The position numbers were made by a program, and so were the translations under genes. Below are positions 12,954-19,368 of a stretch of 19,368 nt of DNA, piece by piece. The notes beneath the pieces are model-generated. The model worked only from the letters and a program-made list of their open reading frames with translations, made no database searches and was not told the DNA's origin. This DNA comes from Rhodobacterales bacterium (lineage in GTDB: Bacteria > Pseudomonadota > Alphaproteobacteria > Rhodobacterales > Rhodobacteraceae), in contig JAACVA010000211.1 of NCBI GenBank assembly GCA_009992615.1, forward strand, positions 1 to 19,368. Reading direction: 5' to 3'. The first letter of the stretch is position 1; the number at the start of each line of letters is the position of its first letter.

Positions 12954-14758
12954 CAATACACCCGCTTTTTCGGCGCGATCTTCTTCAGGTCGATCCCGCC
13001 ATCGTTATGGCTGGTCAACGGTTGCAGATGCACCCCGCGATACCCGAGGCTGGCCTCGGTCCCCTTGAACCAGACAAGAGAGTGCTTGCGCCAGTTCACG
13101 TCATCCCGATCAGGATAATCCTCATGGGCATGGGCACCCCGGCTTTCCTTGCGGGCGGCAGCGGCGGTGATCGTCGCCACGGCGTTGGGCATGAGGTTTT
13201 CCAACTCCAGCGTTTCCATCAAATCGCTGTTCCAGATCATCGACGTGTCGGTGACCTTGAGGTCGCGCATCTTGCCGGCGATGCCTTCCATCTTTGCCTT
13301 GCCTTCGGCCAGCGTCTTGTCCGTGCGGAACACGGCGGCGTCCTGTTGCATGGTCTTTTGCATTTCCAAGCGCAGTTCGGCCGTGGGGACATGCCCCTTG
13401 GCATAACGCAGACCATCGAACCGGCTGAGCGCACCGTCGATCGAGCGTTTGTTCGGCGCCGGCACTGCGGAGGACGGGTCCAATATCTGCCCTGCCCGGA
13501 TCGCCGACGCCCGGCCAAACACCACGAGATCGATCAAACTGTTCGATCCAAGCCGGTTTGCACCATGGACCGAGGCACAGGCCGCTTCGCCCACAGCCAT
13601 CAGACCGGGCGACACGTTGTCGGGGTTGTCGGCGGTTGGGGCCAAAACCTCGCCCCAATAGTTGGTCGGGATGCCCCCCATGTTGTAGTGGACCGTGGGA
13701 AGAACCGGGATCGGCTCTTTGGTCACGTCGACACCGGCAAAGATGCGGGCCGACTCGGAAATCCCCGGCAACCGTTCCATCAGCGCCTCTTTCGGCAGAT
13801 GGTTCAGGTTCAAATAGATGTGATCGCTGTCCTTGCCCACGCCGCGGCCTTCACGGATTTCAATGGTCATACAGCGCGAAACCACATCGCGGCTGGCCAG
13901 ATCCTTGTATGTGGGGGCATAGCGTTCCATGAACCGCTCGCCTTCCGAATTGGTCAGATAGCCGCCTTCGCCCCGCGCCCCTTCGGTGATCAGACAGCCC
14001 GCGCCGTAGATCCCTGTTGGGTGAAATTGCACGAATTCCATGTCCTGAAGTGGCAGCCCGGCGCGCGCAGTCATACCGTTGCCGTCGCCGGTGCAGGTGT
14101 GCGCCGATGTCGCGCTGAAAAAGGCCCGGCCATAACCGCCCGTGGCCAAAACCACCATCTTGGCCGAAAACAGATGCAGCGTGCCATCGTCGAGCTTCCA
14201 GCACATCACGCCCTGACACACGCCATCGTCCGACATGATCAAGTCGATTGCGAAATATTCAATATAGAATTTCGCCTTCTGCTTCAGGCTTTGGCCATAC
14301 AATGTGTGCAACATGGCGTGGCCGGTCCGGTCTGCGGCGGCGCAGGTGCGCTGCACCGGCGGGCCTTCTCCGAATTCGGTGGTGTGGCCCCCGAACGGGC
14401 GTTGATAAATCTTGCCATCCTCGGTGCGGGAAAACGGCACGCCGTAATGTTCCAACTCGTACACCGCCTTGGGCGCTTCGCGGGCCAGATACTCCATCGC
14501 GTCGGTATCGCCCAGCCAGTCAGACCCCTTTACGGTGTCGTACATATGCCACTGCCAGTTGTCCGGCCCCATGTTCGACAGCGAGGCGGCGATGCCGCCC
14601 TGCGCTGCTACAGTATGGCTGCGCGTTGGGAAAACCTTGGTGACACAGGCTGTACGCAGCCCTTGCTCGGCCATGCCCAGCGTAGCGCGCAATCCGGCGC
14701 CGCCCGCGCCCACAACCACGACATCATATTCGTGGGTCTCGTAATCATAAGCCGCCAT
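12953..14758 (-). CDS. sdhA: succinate dehydrogenase flavoprotein subunit
   Basis: SdhA oxidises succinate to fumarate with covalently bound FAD on the cytoplasmic face of complex II. The 601-residue protein has the dinucleotide-binding GAGGAG (about 17-22), RSHTVAAQGGIAA with the FAD-linking His near residue 48, QFHPTGIYGAGCLITEGARGEGG in the active site, HYNMGGIPTNYWGE, and GEAACASVHGANRLGSNSLIDLVVFGR. Length is normal. GGGGG lies 7 bases before the ATG. It follows sdhD by 17 bp and overlaps the next small gene at TGATG. A 656-codon plus-strand frame over this region is an antisense shadow of this gene. Confidence 0.98.
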   Translation of the reverse strand: MAAYDYETHEYDVVVVGAGGAGLRATLGMAEQGLRTACVTKVFPTRSHTVAAQGGIAASLSNMGPDNWQWHMYDTVKGSDWLGDTDAMEYLAREAPKAVYELEHYGVPFSRTEDGKIYQRPFGGHTTEFGEGPPVQRTCAAADRTGHAMLHTLYGQSLKQKAKFYIEYFAIDLIMSDDGVCQGVMCWKLDDGTLHLFSAKMVVLATGGYGRAFFSATSAHTCTGDGNGMTARAGLPLQDMEFVQFHPTGIYGAGCLITEGARGEGGYLTNSEGERFMERYAPTYKDLASRDVVSRCMTIEIREGRGVGKDSDHIYLNLNHLPKEALMERLPGISESARIFAGVDVTKEPIPVLPTVHYNMGGIPTNYWGEVLAPTADNPDNVSPGLMAVGEAACASVHGANRLGSNSLIDLVVFGRASAIRAGQILDPSSAVPAPNKRSIDGALSRFDGLRYAKGHVPTAELRLEMQKTMQQDAAVFRTDKTLAEGKAKMEGIAGKMRDLKVTDTSMIWNSDLMETLELENLMPNAVATITAAAARKESRGAHAHEDYPDRDDVNWRKHSLVWFKGTEASLGYRGVHLQPLTSHNDGGIDLKKIAPKKRVY

Positions 14759-14775
14759 AAATCAGCCCCCAGTTT

Positions 14776-15147
14776 TCACAGCGCGAGACGAACGATGGCG
14801 TACAGCCCCGTCGCCGCAGCCGCATAAGACAAACAGGTCACCCCGACGATCAGCGCCTTGCGCGTAAACCCGTCAGAGTAATCCTCGATCAGCACCTGCG
14901 CGCCATTCTTGAAATGCAGGAATCCGACAACAAAGGTCAGCGCCGCAACTATAGCCGGAAAAGGCCGCCCGAAATAGGCGACGACATCGGCATGGGGCTG
15001 CCCCAGCATGGGGCCGAATGTGAACACGAACAGCGGCACCAGTACCAGCAGCCCAACCGACGAAACGGTCATGCCCCAGTGATGTTGCGTGCCCTGCTTG
15101 GCAGAACCCAGACCAACGGCCAGTTTGCGGTCTGTCAGATATGACAT
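14776..15147 (-). CDS. sdhD: succinate dehydrogenase membrane anchor subunit
   Basis: A 123-residue membrane anchor of complex II with three hydrophobic segments (about 30-50, 61-80, 96-118). Visible conserved features are HHWGMTVSSVGLLVLVPLF and FLHFKNGAQVLIEDY, the latter holding the probable heme b ligand His and the quinone-site Asp-Tyr. The frame extends to 15168, but ATG 15147 has a near-perfect AAGGAGG six bases upstream. It follows sdhC by 10 bp. Confidence 0.95.
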   Translation of the reverse strand: MSYLTDRKLAVGLGSAKQGTQHHWGMTVSSVGLLVLVPLFVFTFGPMLGQPHADVVAYFGRPFPAIVAALTFVVGFLHFKNGAQVLIEDYSDGFTRKALIVGVTCLSYAAAATGLYAIVRLAL

Positions 15148-15157
15148 GTCAGCCTCC

Positions 15158-15541
15158 TTACACCACAAGAACGGTCAGAATGGTCAGCACGACGGAACCG
15201 CCAATGCAGCCCCATCCCAGCTTTTCAGCCGTCTCGATATCCATGCCCCGCCCGGTGTCCCAGTACAGATGCCGCAACCCGGCCAGCGAATGATACCACA
15301 ACGCCCAGACTGACAGGAGCATGACCAGATCGCCGAACCAACTTGTCAGCACTCCGTCGACGAAGGCGAAATAGTCCGGCGACGTGGCCGCCGCCAGAAA
15401 CCACCAAACGGCCAACAACGCGCCGACCAACAGCGCGTTTCCGGTGATCCGTGTCAGGATCGAGGTGATCGAGGTCAACTGAGGGCGATAAATGCTCAGA
15501 TGCGGCGACAGGGGCCGATTGCCCCGATTGACGTCAGCCAT
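15158..15541 (-). CDS. sdhC: succinate dehydrogenase cytochrome b556 subunit
   Basis: A 127-residue cytochrome b subunit of complex II with three hydrophobic segments (about 31-51, 64-84, 105-126). The N-terminal RPLSPHLSIYRPQLTSITSILTRITG holds the quinone-site Ser and Arg. HSLAGLRHLYWDTG is the family signature with the heme-ligand His. ATG 15541 has AAGGA upstream, while the frame's earlier codons to 15628 lie in the leader. It is the first gene of sdhC-sdhD-sdhA-three small genes-sdhB. A 251-bp leader and promoter region with several dyads separates it from mch. Confidence 0.96.
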   Translation of the reverse strand: MADVNRGNRPLSPHLSIYRPQLTSITSILTRITGNALLVGALLAVWWFLAAATSPDYFAFVDGVLTSWFGDLVMLLSVWALWYHSLAGLRHLYWDTGRGMDIETAEKLGWGCIGGSVVLTILTVLVV

Positions 15542-15560
15542 TGGATGTTCCTTGTCCTGC

Positions 15561-15579
15561 GCATCCACTCTTCGGATGC
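15561..15579. repeat. inverted repeat in the sdhC leader, proximal
   Basis: GCATCC-N7-GGATGC has perfect 6-bp arms and lies 19 nt upstream of the sdhC ATG, just before its ribosome binding site. A hairpin here could affect translation start. Confidence 0.5.
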
Positions 15580-15605
15580 TGATCGTTCGGATTTCCAAAC
15601 TGTAC

Positions 15606-15621
15606 GCCTGAATGCTCAGGC
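15606..15621. repeat. inverted repeat in the sdhC leader, distal
   Basis: GCCTGA-ATGC-TCAGGC has perfect 6-bp arms with a tetraloop. It lies in the predicted 5' leader about 65 nt before the sdhC start. It could be an RNA hairpin or an operator. Confidence 0.5.
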
Positions 15622-15687
15622 AAGTCACGCCCCTTCACTCAAATTTTCGGCGCAATTGGTCGCAGTTGCGTCACTTTTTCGGGAAAG

Positions 15688-15697
15688 TGTGATCACA
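15688..15697. promoter_or_regulatory. sdh operator 2, TGTGATCACA
   Basis: This perfect 10-bp palindrome is identical to the copy at 15709-15718. If the predicted sdh promoter is right, it spans roughly +1 to +11, a classic repressor position. It abuts another dyad, CACTTT-TTCGGG-AAAGTG, at 15672-15689. The binding factor is unknown to me. Confidence 0.65.
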
Positions 15698-15704
15698 GCG
15701 CGAA

Positions 15705-15733
15705 ATTTTGTGATCACATGGCGCCAACGTCAA
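15705..15733 (-). promoter_or_regulatory. predicted promoter of the sdh operon
   Basis: On the minus strand, TTGACG (15728-15733) and CAAAAT (15705-15710) are separated by exactly 17 bp. They match the sigma-70 consensus at 5 of 6 and 4 of 6 positions. Transcription would start near 15698, giving a leader of about 157 nt that contains three inverted repeats. Two identical operators overlap the spacer/-10 and the start region. Confidence 0.6.
15709..15718. promoter_or_regulatory. sdh operator 1, TGTGATCACA
   Basis: Identical to operator 2 and centred exactly 21 bp (two helical turns) from it. It lies in the spacer of the predicted promoter and touches the -10. The exact repetition on the same helix face argues for cooperative dimer binding. 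The shape TGT-N4-ACA is compatible with GntR- or LacI-type regulators, but I cannot assign one. Confidence 0.65.
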
Positions 15734-15792
15734 CTTCTTTTTGCTGAAAATACGTCCGCCGGAGGCGTCAACATTCGGCCCAGGTACATCGC

Positions 15793-16815
15793 TCAAACGG
15801 GAATCAGCGCCCAGTAATCCAGATCCAGCAAGACATGCGGCCGATAGCGCCCGGCGCTGTCCTTTAGCCCCTCACCCGCCCCCTTAACCGCCACAGTGCG
15901 CAGCCGGATCGCCCCGACTCCGGGCGCGGCGGTCACCGCGGTGTCCAACACCTGCGACCAGGCGCGCACCGTGTCGCCCGCGACACAGGGGTTGGCATGG
16001 GCGCCGCCGTTCAGCGCAACGATCATCTGCGCATTGGCCAGACCGTTGAAGCTGAGCGCGCGGGCCAGCGAAATCACATGGCCGCCATAGATCAGCCGCC
16101 CGCCGTCCCGCGCGGTGACATCGAAATGCACCTTGGCGGTGTTCTGCCACAACCGTGTGGCCAGCATATGCTCGGCCTCTTCAACGGTCACGCCATCGAC
16201 ATGGTCGATCACCTCGCCCACCGCATAATCGCCCAGGCGATACGGTTCGCCGGCCAATGCAAAATCATAGGTGGTGAAATCAAGGCCATTGGGCACGGCC
16301 AGATCGTCTGCCGCGACGGCGCCCGCCAGATCCGGCACCACGGTTTCGGGCGCGGCACCTTCGGCGCGGCGCCGCACCATGACCCAGCGCACATAAGACA
16401 GCACAGCCGTGCCATGCTGGTTCAGCCCCGTGGTGCGCACCCAGACGACACCGGTCTTGCCGTTTGAATTCTGCTTCAACCCGATCACCTGCGACGTGGC
16501 GCGCAGGGTGTCGCCGGGCCAAACCGGGGCAAGCCAACGCCCTTCGGCATAGCCCAGATTGGCCACCGCATTCAGCGATATGTCGGGAACCGTCTTGCCG
16601 AACACGACGTGAAACGCGATCAGATCGTCCAGCGGCGCGGCAGACAGCCCACAGGCCCGCGCGAATTCATCCGATGAATACAGCGCACCGCGCGCCGGAT
16701 ACAGCGCATGGTACAGCGCCCGTTCGCCCGCGCCAACGGTGCGCGGCACGGCGTGCCCGATCACCTGTCCGACGCGGTAATCCTCAAAAAACCGGCCCGG
16801 ATTTGTCTTGGTCAT
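15793..16815 (-). CDS. mch: mesaconyl-CoA hydratase (beta-methylmalyl-CoA dehydratase), ethylmalonyl-CoA pathway
   Basis: Mch interconverts mesaconyl-C1-CoA and beta-methylmalyl-CoA in the ethylmalonyl-CoA pathway, which replaces the glyoxylate shunt for acetyl-CoA assimilation. The 340-residue protein is a double hotdog MaoC-type hydratase. It begins GRFFEDYRVGQVIGHAVPRTV and contains GALYSSDEFARACGL, PVWPGDTLRATSQVIG and the second-domain segment AKVHFDVTARDGGRLIYGGHVISLARAL. Length matches known Mch (about 340). ATG 16815 overlaps the stop of the DUF1737 gene as ATGA; the frame upstream to 16938 is a shadow. Context with the malyl-CoA lyase-type gene and sdh supports the assignment. A generic MaoC dehydratase is the less likely alternative. 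Confidence 0.88.
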   Translation of the reverse strand: MTKTNPGRFFEDYRVGQVIGHAVPRTVGAGERALYHALYPARGALYSSDEFARACGLSAAPLDDLIAFHVVFGKTVPDISLNAVANLGYAEGRWLAPVWPGDTLRATSQVIGLKQNSNGKTGVVWVRTTGLNQHGTAVLSYVRWVMVRRRAEGAAPETVVPDLAGAVAADDLAVPNGLDFTTYDFALAGEPYRLGDYAVGEVIDHVDGVTVEEAEHMLATRLWQNTAKVHFDVTARDGGRLIYGGHVISLARALSFNGLANAQMIVALNGGAHANPCVAGDTVRAWSQVLDTAVTAAPGVGAIRLRTVAVKGAGEGLKDSAGRYRPHVLLDLDYWALIPV

Positions 16816-17024
16816 TGCGCGCCCAGTTTCATGTCGGGGTGATAGGGTTGGTCGATCACCTTGGTCACTGCCTGGGCACAGCGCATTACGCCATTCGCCT
16901 GATCGAACGCATAGGCAGGCGATCCGTGCAGCATCCACCCCTTGCTCAATGCTTCTGACACCTTGTGGCAGAACGCGCTGGTGTCGTCGCCGGTCAGCAG
17001 GCGGTAAACAACTTGTTCAGCCAA
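16812..17024 (-). CDS. DUF1737-family small protein
   Basis: A 70-residue soluble protein with the compact DUF1737 pattern: YRLLTGDDTSAFCHKVSEAL, then KGWMLHGSPAYAFD and a C-terminal QAVTKV. Function of the family is unknown. The start is TTG at 17024, which overlaps the end of the nnrU-like gene by 8 bp with GGGAG upstream. No in-frame ATG precedes the conserved core. Its stop overlaps the mch start as ATGA, so translation is probably coupled to mch. No signal peptide or membrane segment is visible. Confidence 0.82.
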   Translation of the reverse strand: MAEQVVYRLLTGDDTSAFCHKVSEALSKGWMLHGSPAYAFDQANGVMRCAQAVTKVIDQPYHPDMKLGAQ

Positions 17025-17562
17025 AGGGGTTCACTCCCAGCCAGATGTGAATACCCGATACAACACCATAGACGACGACCGTTGCAACCACCGCCGTTAC
17101 CTCTTTCTTCACCGGTACGGCTGCGGGCCGGGTCCAGTTTGGCTGGGCACGGTTCAGCACGATCACCTCGGCCACGGCCCAGGCCAACAGACCACCAAAC
17201 AACACGAAGCTGGCCAGATCACCATTCACCAGAAGGTGCGCAATCGCCCAGATCGTGACCGCCGTCAGTTGCGGGTGGCGGATGATGCGGGTGATCCGGG
17301 TCTTCGCGCCACTTGCCGCATACAGATAAAAGGCAAACACCATCAAAAGGTTGTTGATGCCGGTCATGGCCGCCGTGCGGCCCCAATACACCGGCCCGTC
17401 ATACCCGCGATACCCGATCACCATCAGCACGATCGCAAGCACCGCGCCGACGGCAACGATGATCTTGCCGGTGTTGCCCAGGCTGACCCGGCTGTCAGGC
17501 GCCGCGCGTTTCCAGAAATGCACAGCGGCCCACAGGGCGAGGCCAAGGATTATAAGGATCAT
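17017..17562 (-). CDS. NnrU-family integral membrane protein
   Basis: A 181-residue inner-membrane protein with about five hydrophobic segments. NnrU-family landmarks are visible: an early AVHFWKR, YRGYDGPVYWG, NNLLMVFAFYLY, IRHPQLTAVTIWAIAHLLVNGD and a C-terminal GIHIWLG. NnrU is linked to nitrite/nitric oxide reduction in Rhodobacter sphaeroides 2.4.3 and is distantly related to zeta-carotene isomerase Z-ISO. There are no denitrification genes here, so the role is open. The ATG at 17562 overlaps the mcl2 stop as ATGA, tying it to the ethylmalonyl-CoA genes. Confidence 0.88.
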   Translation of the reverse strand: MILIILGLALWAAVHFWKRAAPDSRVSLGNTGKIIVAVGAVLAIVLMVIGYRGYDGPVYWGRTAAMTGINNLLMVFAFYLYAASGAKTRITRIIRHPQLTAVTIWAIAHLLVNGDLASFVLFGGLLAWAVAEVIVLNRAQPNWTRPAAVPVKKEVTAVVATVVVYGVVSGIHIWLGVNPFG

Positions 17563-18431
17563 GCGCTCTCCAATGCTGCGATGGCTTCTGCCTTGGCCAG
17601 CGTGGCCCGCGCCGTGACGATATGCAAGTTCTCGACGATGCGACCATCCAGCACGGCCACCCCCTGTCCGGTGGCCAGCGCCGCCTTGTGGGCGGCGATC
17701 TGTCGCTGGGCCAGGTCGATCGCCTCGGGCGAGGGGGCGAACACGGTGTTGGCAATGGTCACCTGACCGGGGTGGATCAGCGTCTTGCCATCCATGCCCA
17801 GCGCGCGGCCCTGTTCACATTCGGCGCGCAATCCGTCGTCATCCTTGAACGCGTTATACACCCCGTCGATACAGGCGATGCCTGCCGCGCGGGCCGCCAG
17901 CAGACAGGTTTGCAGCGACAGCATCATCGCCATCCGGTCGCCGCCCGTTGCGCAGCCGATTTCCTTGGCCAGGTCGTTGGTGCCCAGTATGAACCCCGCC
18001 ATGCGCGGCGCCCGGGCAATGGCGGCGGCGTTCTGGATGCCCGAGCAGGTTTCCATCATCGCCCATATCCGGGTGTTGGCGGTTTCGGGCCGAAGCGCCA
18101 GACGCTGTGCAAGGTCTTTGATGTCCGCTGCGCGGTTCACCTTTGGCAAGAGCACCGCCTCAGGAGATGCGGTGGCGATGGCCGCCAGATCGTCCGCGCC
18201 CCATTCACTGTCAAAACCGTTGATCCGCACCATGGTTACGCGGGCGCCGTATCCATGGCCAAGCGCCTTTGCAAGTGTGGCGCGCGCGGCAACCTTGGCA
18301 TCGGGGGCCACCGCGTCTTCCAGATCGAAAATGATTGCATCCACAGGCAGGCCGCGCGCCTTGTCCAGGGCCCGGTTGTTGGACCCGGGTATGTAAAGGA
18401 CAGACCGCAGCGGGCGCATGTTGTCAGGCAT
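17559..18431 (-). CDS. mcl2: (3S)-malyl-CoA thioesterase-like CoA ester lyase-family protein (Mcl2 type)
   Basis: A 290-residue HpcH/HpaI/citrate lyase-family TIM barrel. It shows RSVLYIPGSNNRALDKA, IIFDLEDAVAPDAK, VRINGFDSEWGADDL, WAMMETCSGIQNA (metal Glu) and FILGTNDLAKEIG (metal Asp), and ends with DGRIVENLHIVTA. Family members cleave or form malyl-CoA. Mcl2 of Rhodobacter sphaeroides hydrolyses malyl-CoA to malate, giving apparent malate synthase activity. Length (Mcl2 about 285, Mcl1 about 318) and location near mch and sdh favour Mcl2. L-malyl-CoA/beta-methylmalyl-CoA lyase (Mcl1) or citrate lyase beta-like are alternatives. AAGGAG is ideally placed before ATG 18431. First gene of the mcl2-nnrU-DUF1737-mch unit. 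Confidence 0.82.
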   Translation of the reverse strand: MPDNMRPLRSVLYIPGSNNRALDKARGLPVDAIIFDLEDAVAPDAKVAARATLAKALGHGYGARVTMVRINGFDSEWGADDLAAIATASPEAVLLPKVNRAADIKDLAQRLALRPETANTRIWAMMETCSGIQNAAAIARAPRMAGFILGTNDLAKEIGCATGGDRMAMMLSLQTCLLAARAAGIACIDGVYNAFKDDDGLRAECEQGRALGMDGKTLIHPGQVTIANTVFAPSPEAIDLAQRQIAAHKAALATGQGVAVLDGRIVENLHIVTARATLAKAEAIAALESA

Positions 18432-18443
18432 TGTTCACTCCTT

Positions 18444-18456
18444 GCAACTTTGTTGC
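18444..18456. promoter_or_regulatory. inverted repeat GCAAC-N3-GTTGC next to the mcl2 ribosome binding site
   Basis: A perfect 5-bp dyad directly upstream of AAGGAG (minus strand). Two more GCAAC copies lie at 18485-18489 and 18501-18505. It could be an operator or a leader hairpin affecting mcl2 translation. Confidence 0.4.
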
Positions 18457-18577
18457 GCAGCTTGGACCAAAAGCGCAGCATTTCGCAACCCGGAATTGCC
18501 GCAACGCAGCGCCGTCTTGGGGCGAACGGTCCGTTAACCCGTTTTTGGCAGGGTAAGGCCAGTCTTGGCGCCATGTT

Positions 18578-18622
18578 CCATGATCGGGCCGGAATAGCCG
18601 CCGCAAAACCGCACGATCATGG
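18578..18622. repeat. 9-bp inverted repeat in the leader of the secreted-protein gene
   Basis: CCATGATCG (18578-18586) and CGATCATGG (18614-18622) are perfect complements 27 nt apart, ending 24 nt before the ATG at 18647. It may be a leader stem. A repeat of this size with free spacing is also expected by chance in a window this long. Nothing else is visible in 18432-18577 apart from the mcl2 upstream elements. Confidence 0.4.
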
Positions 18623-18646
18623 CAACGACACATCAAGGAGAACCAG

Positions 18647-18964
18647 ATGAACCGTCAACTGATCGCTTCTGTCTTTGCTCTTGGCGCTTTTCTTTTGGCC
18701 ACCGACCACGCCAGTGCGCAACAAAACCGCAACTGCGCGCCCCGCGCCGTGGTGATCGAAAGGCTGGCGGCACAGTTCGGGGAAACCCGACAGTCCGTCG
18801 GCCTGGGCGGCAACAACCAGGTGGTTGAGATGTTCGCCTCGACCGATTCGGGCAGTTGGACGATCATCGTGTCGTCACCTGCCGGTCTGTCCTGTGTCGT
18901 TGCTGCGGGCCTCGGGTTTGAAAACCTGGCCGAACACCTGCCCCCCATCGGCAAACCCGCATGA
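18647..18964 (+). CDS. small secreted protein of unknown function
   Basis: A 105-residue protein with a clear Sec signal (MNRQLIASVFALGAFLLATDHASA|QQN), so the mature protein of about 81 residues is probably periplasmic. The mature part begins QNRNCAPRAVVIERLAAQFGETRQ, has a short beta-rich middle (NNQVVEMFAST, SWTIIVSSPAG), and a second Cys in LSCVVAAGLGFE. The two Cys could pair. AAGGAG lies six bases before the ATG. It stands alone on the plus strand, divergent from mcl2 and convergent with the TauE/SafE gene. I do not recognise the family with confidence. Confidence 0.8.
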   Translation: MNRQLIASVFALGAFLLATDHASAQQNRNCAPRAVVIERLAAQFGETRQSVGLGGNNQVVEMFASTDSGSWTIIVSSPAGLSCVVAAGLGFENLAEHLPPIGKPA

Positions 18965-18991
18965 GGGGCGGTGGCGAACCGGCGCGCCCTG

Positions 18992-19368
18992 TCAGCTCAG
19001 CGCATCCCAGATCAGCTTGCTGCCGGTAACTGTCAGCAACACATAGGTGATTCCGAAAAACAGCCGCTCGGACATCACCCGGTGCAGCCAGACGCCAAGA
19101 TAAACCCCGCCGAAGGCAACCGGCACCAGAAACAACCCGGCCCACAGCGTTTCACGGGTAAAAATTCCAAGGCCGGCGTAAAATACCGCCTTATACAGGT
19201 TGATCGCTGTGAACACGATCACAGTGGTCGCCTGATAGGTCGTCTTGTCCAGCCCGCGCGACAGTAGGTAAACCGCCGCTGGCGGGCCGCCCGCATGGCT
19301 GATGAAACTGGTGAACCCGGCGGCACCACCCCAGAAATACCCCGCCCCCGGAAAGCCCCGCCGCCCCT
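18992..19368 (-). CDS. sulfite exporter TauE/SafE family permease, 5' end outside window
   Basis: The minus-strand frame is open from the window edge to the stop at 18992 (124 codons seen, about half of a usual 250-residue protein). It contains the family's second conserved half: FWGGAAGFTSFISHAGGPP near the edge, then a segment YLLSRGLDKTTYQATTVIVF, followed by hydrophobic stretches GIFTRETLWAGLFLVPVAFG and LFFGITYVLLTVTG. Members export sulfite, sulfoacetate or related organic anions. The substrate is not determinable here. GTG at 19222 is an internal codon, not the start. Confidence 0.88.
   Translation of the reverse strand, partial: GRRGFPGAGYFWGGAAGFTSFISHAGGPPAAVYLLSRGLDKTTYQATTVIVFTAINLYKAVFYAGLGIFTRETLWAGLFLVPVAFGGVYLGVWLHRVMSERLFFGITYVLLTVTGSKLIWDALS

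Noticed and set aside
12857..14827. 656-codon plus-strand open frame
   Set aside because: It lies antisense to sdhA, whose protein carries every family motif. The plus-strand translation is rich in His, Arg and Gln and has no recognisable domain. It is a GC-bias shadow.
15721..15792. rho-independent terminator after mch
   Set aside because: On the minus strand CGCC-TCC-GGCG followed by GACGTATTTTC is only a 4-bp stem with an interrupted T run, too weak to call.
18965..18991. shared terminator between the secreted-protein gene and the TauE/SafE gene
   Set aside because: GGGCG and CGCCC segments near 18964-19000 pair poorly and have no T-tract.
1..19368. CRISPR arrays, tRNA, rRNA or prophage genes
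   Set aside because: I found no regularly spaced repeats, no tRNA-like cloverleaf and no phage or plasmid genes. The content is core metabolism and envelope functions.

Overview
The window looks like an alphaproteobacterium of the Rhodobacteraceae (Roseobacter/Rhodobacter group). It is GC-rich and has an ethylmalonyl-CoA-pathway cluster (mcl2-like, nnrU-like, DUF1737, mch) directly upstream of sdhCDAB. It also has ccoG behind an FNR-type box and dispersed heme genes whose control regions carry TGT-N12-ACA dyads, the PpsR/CrtJ pattern of phototrophic purple bacteria. Family assignments come from reading the translations. No database search was possible.

Layout, left to right. (1) 1-2477: the N-terminal two thirds of ccoG (minus, cut by the window edge) with an FNR-like box upstream, then a ybbA-type ABC ATPase (minus) divergent from the arylesterase tesA (plus). 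(2) 2533-3939: an FAD-linked D-2-hydroxyacid dehydrogenase-like flavoprotein. (3) 3967-6074: hemC and hemE, divergent around a 128-bp control region with two PpsR-like dyads. (4) 6043-7530: a DHA2 drug-type MFS transporter whose 3' end overlaps hemE. (5) 10794 back to 7661: a likely minus-strand unit clpS, RsmC-like methyltransferase, variant SDR, hemF. Another PpsR-like dyad and a 19-bp perfect palindrome lie in front of hemF. (6) 10914-11128: the decayed N-terminus of a HAD hydrolase gene, followed by AT-rich sequence and a G8-CG-C9 palindrome. (7) 15541 back to 11254: sdhC, sdhD, sdhA, three small exported or lipoprotein genes, then sdhB. A promoter carrying two identical TGTGATCACA operators 21 bp apart lies upstream. 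(8) 18431 back to 15793: mcl2, nnrU family, DUF1737 and mch, all overlapping stop-to-start. (9) 18647-19368: a small secreted protein and a partial TauE/SafE permease.

How it fits together: mch and mcl2 serve acetyl-CoA assimilation to C4 acids, and succinate dehydrogenase next door carries succinate from that route into the TCA cycle and quinone pool. hemC, hemE and hemF supply tetrapyrroles, and ccoG supports assembly of the cbb3 oxidase that dominates at low oxygen. The regulatory motifs (FNR-like, PpsR-like, and the paired operator at sdh) point to oxygen, light or carbon control. The least explained elements are the three-gene envelope cassette between sdhA and sdhB, the nnrU/DUF1737 pair between mcl2 and mch, and the SDR that lacks the catalytic lysine.
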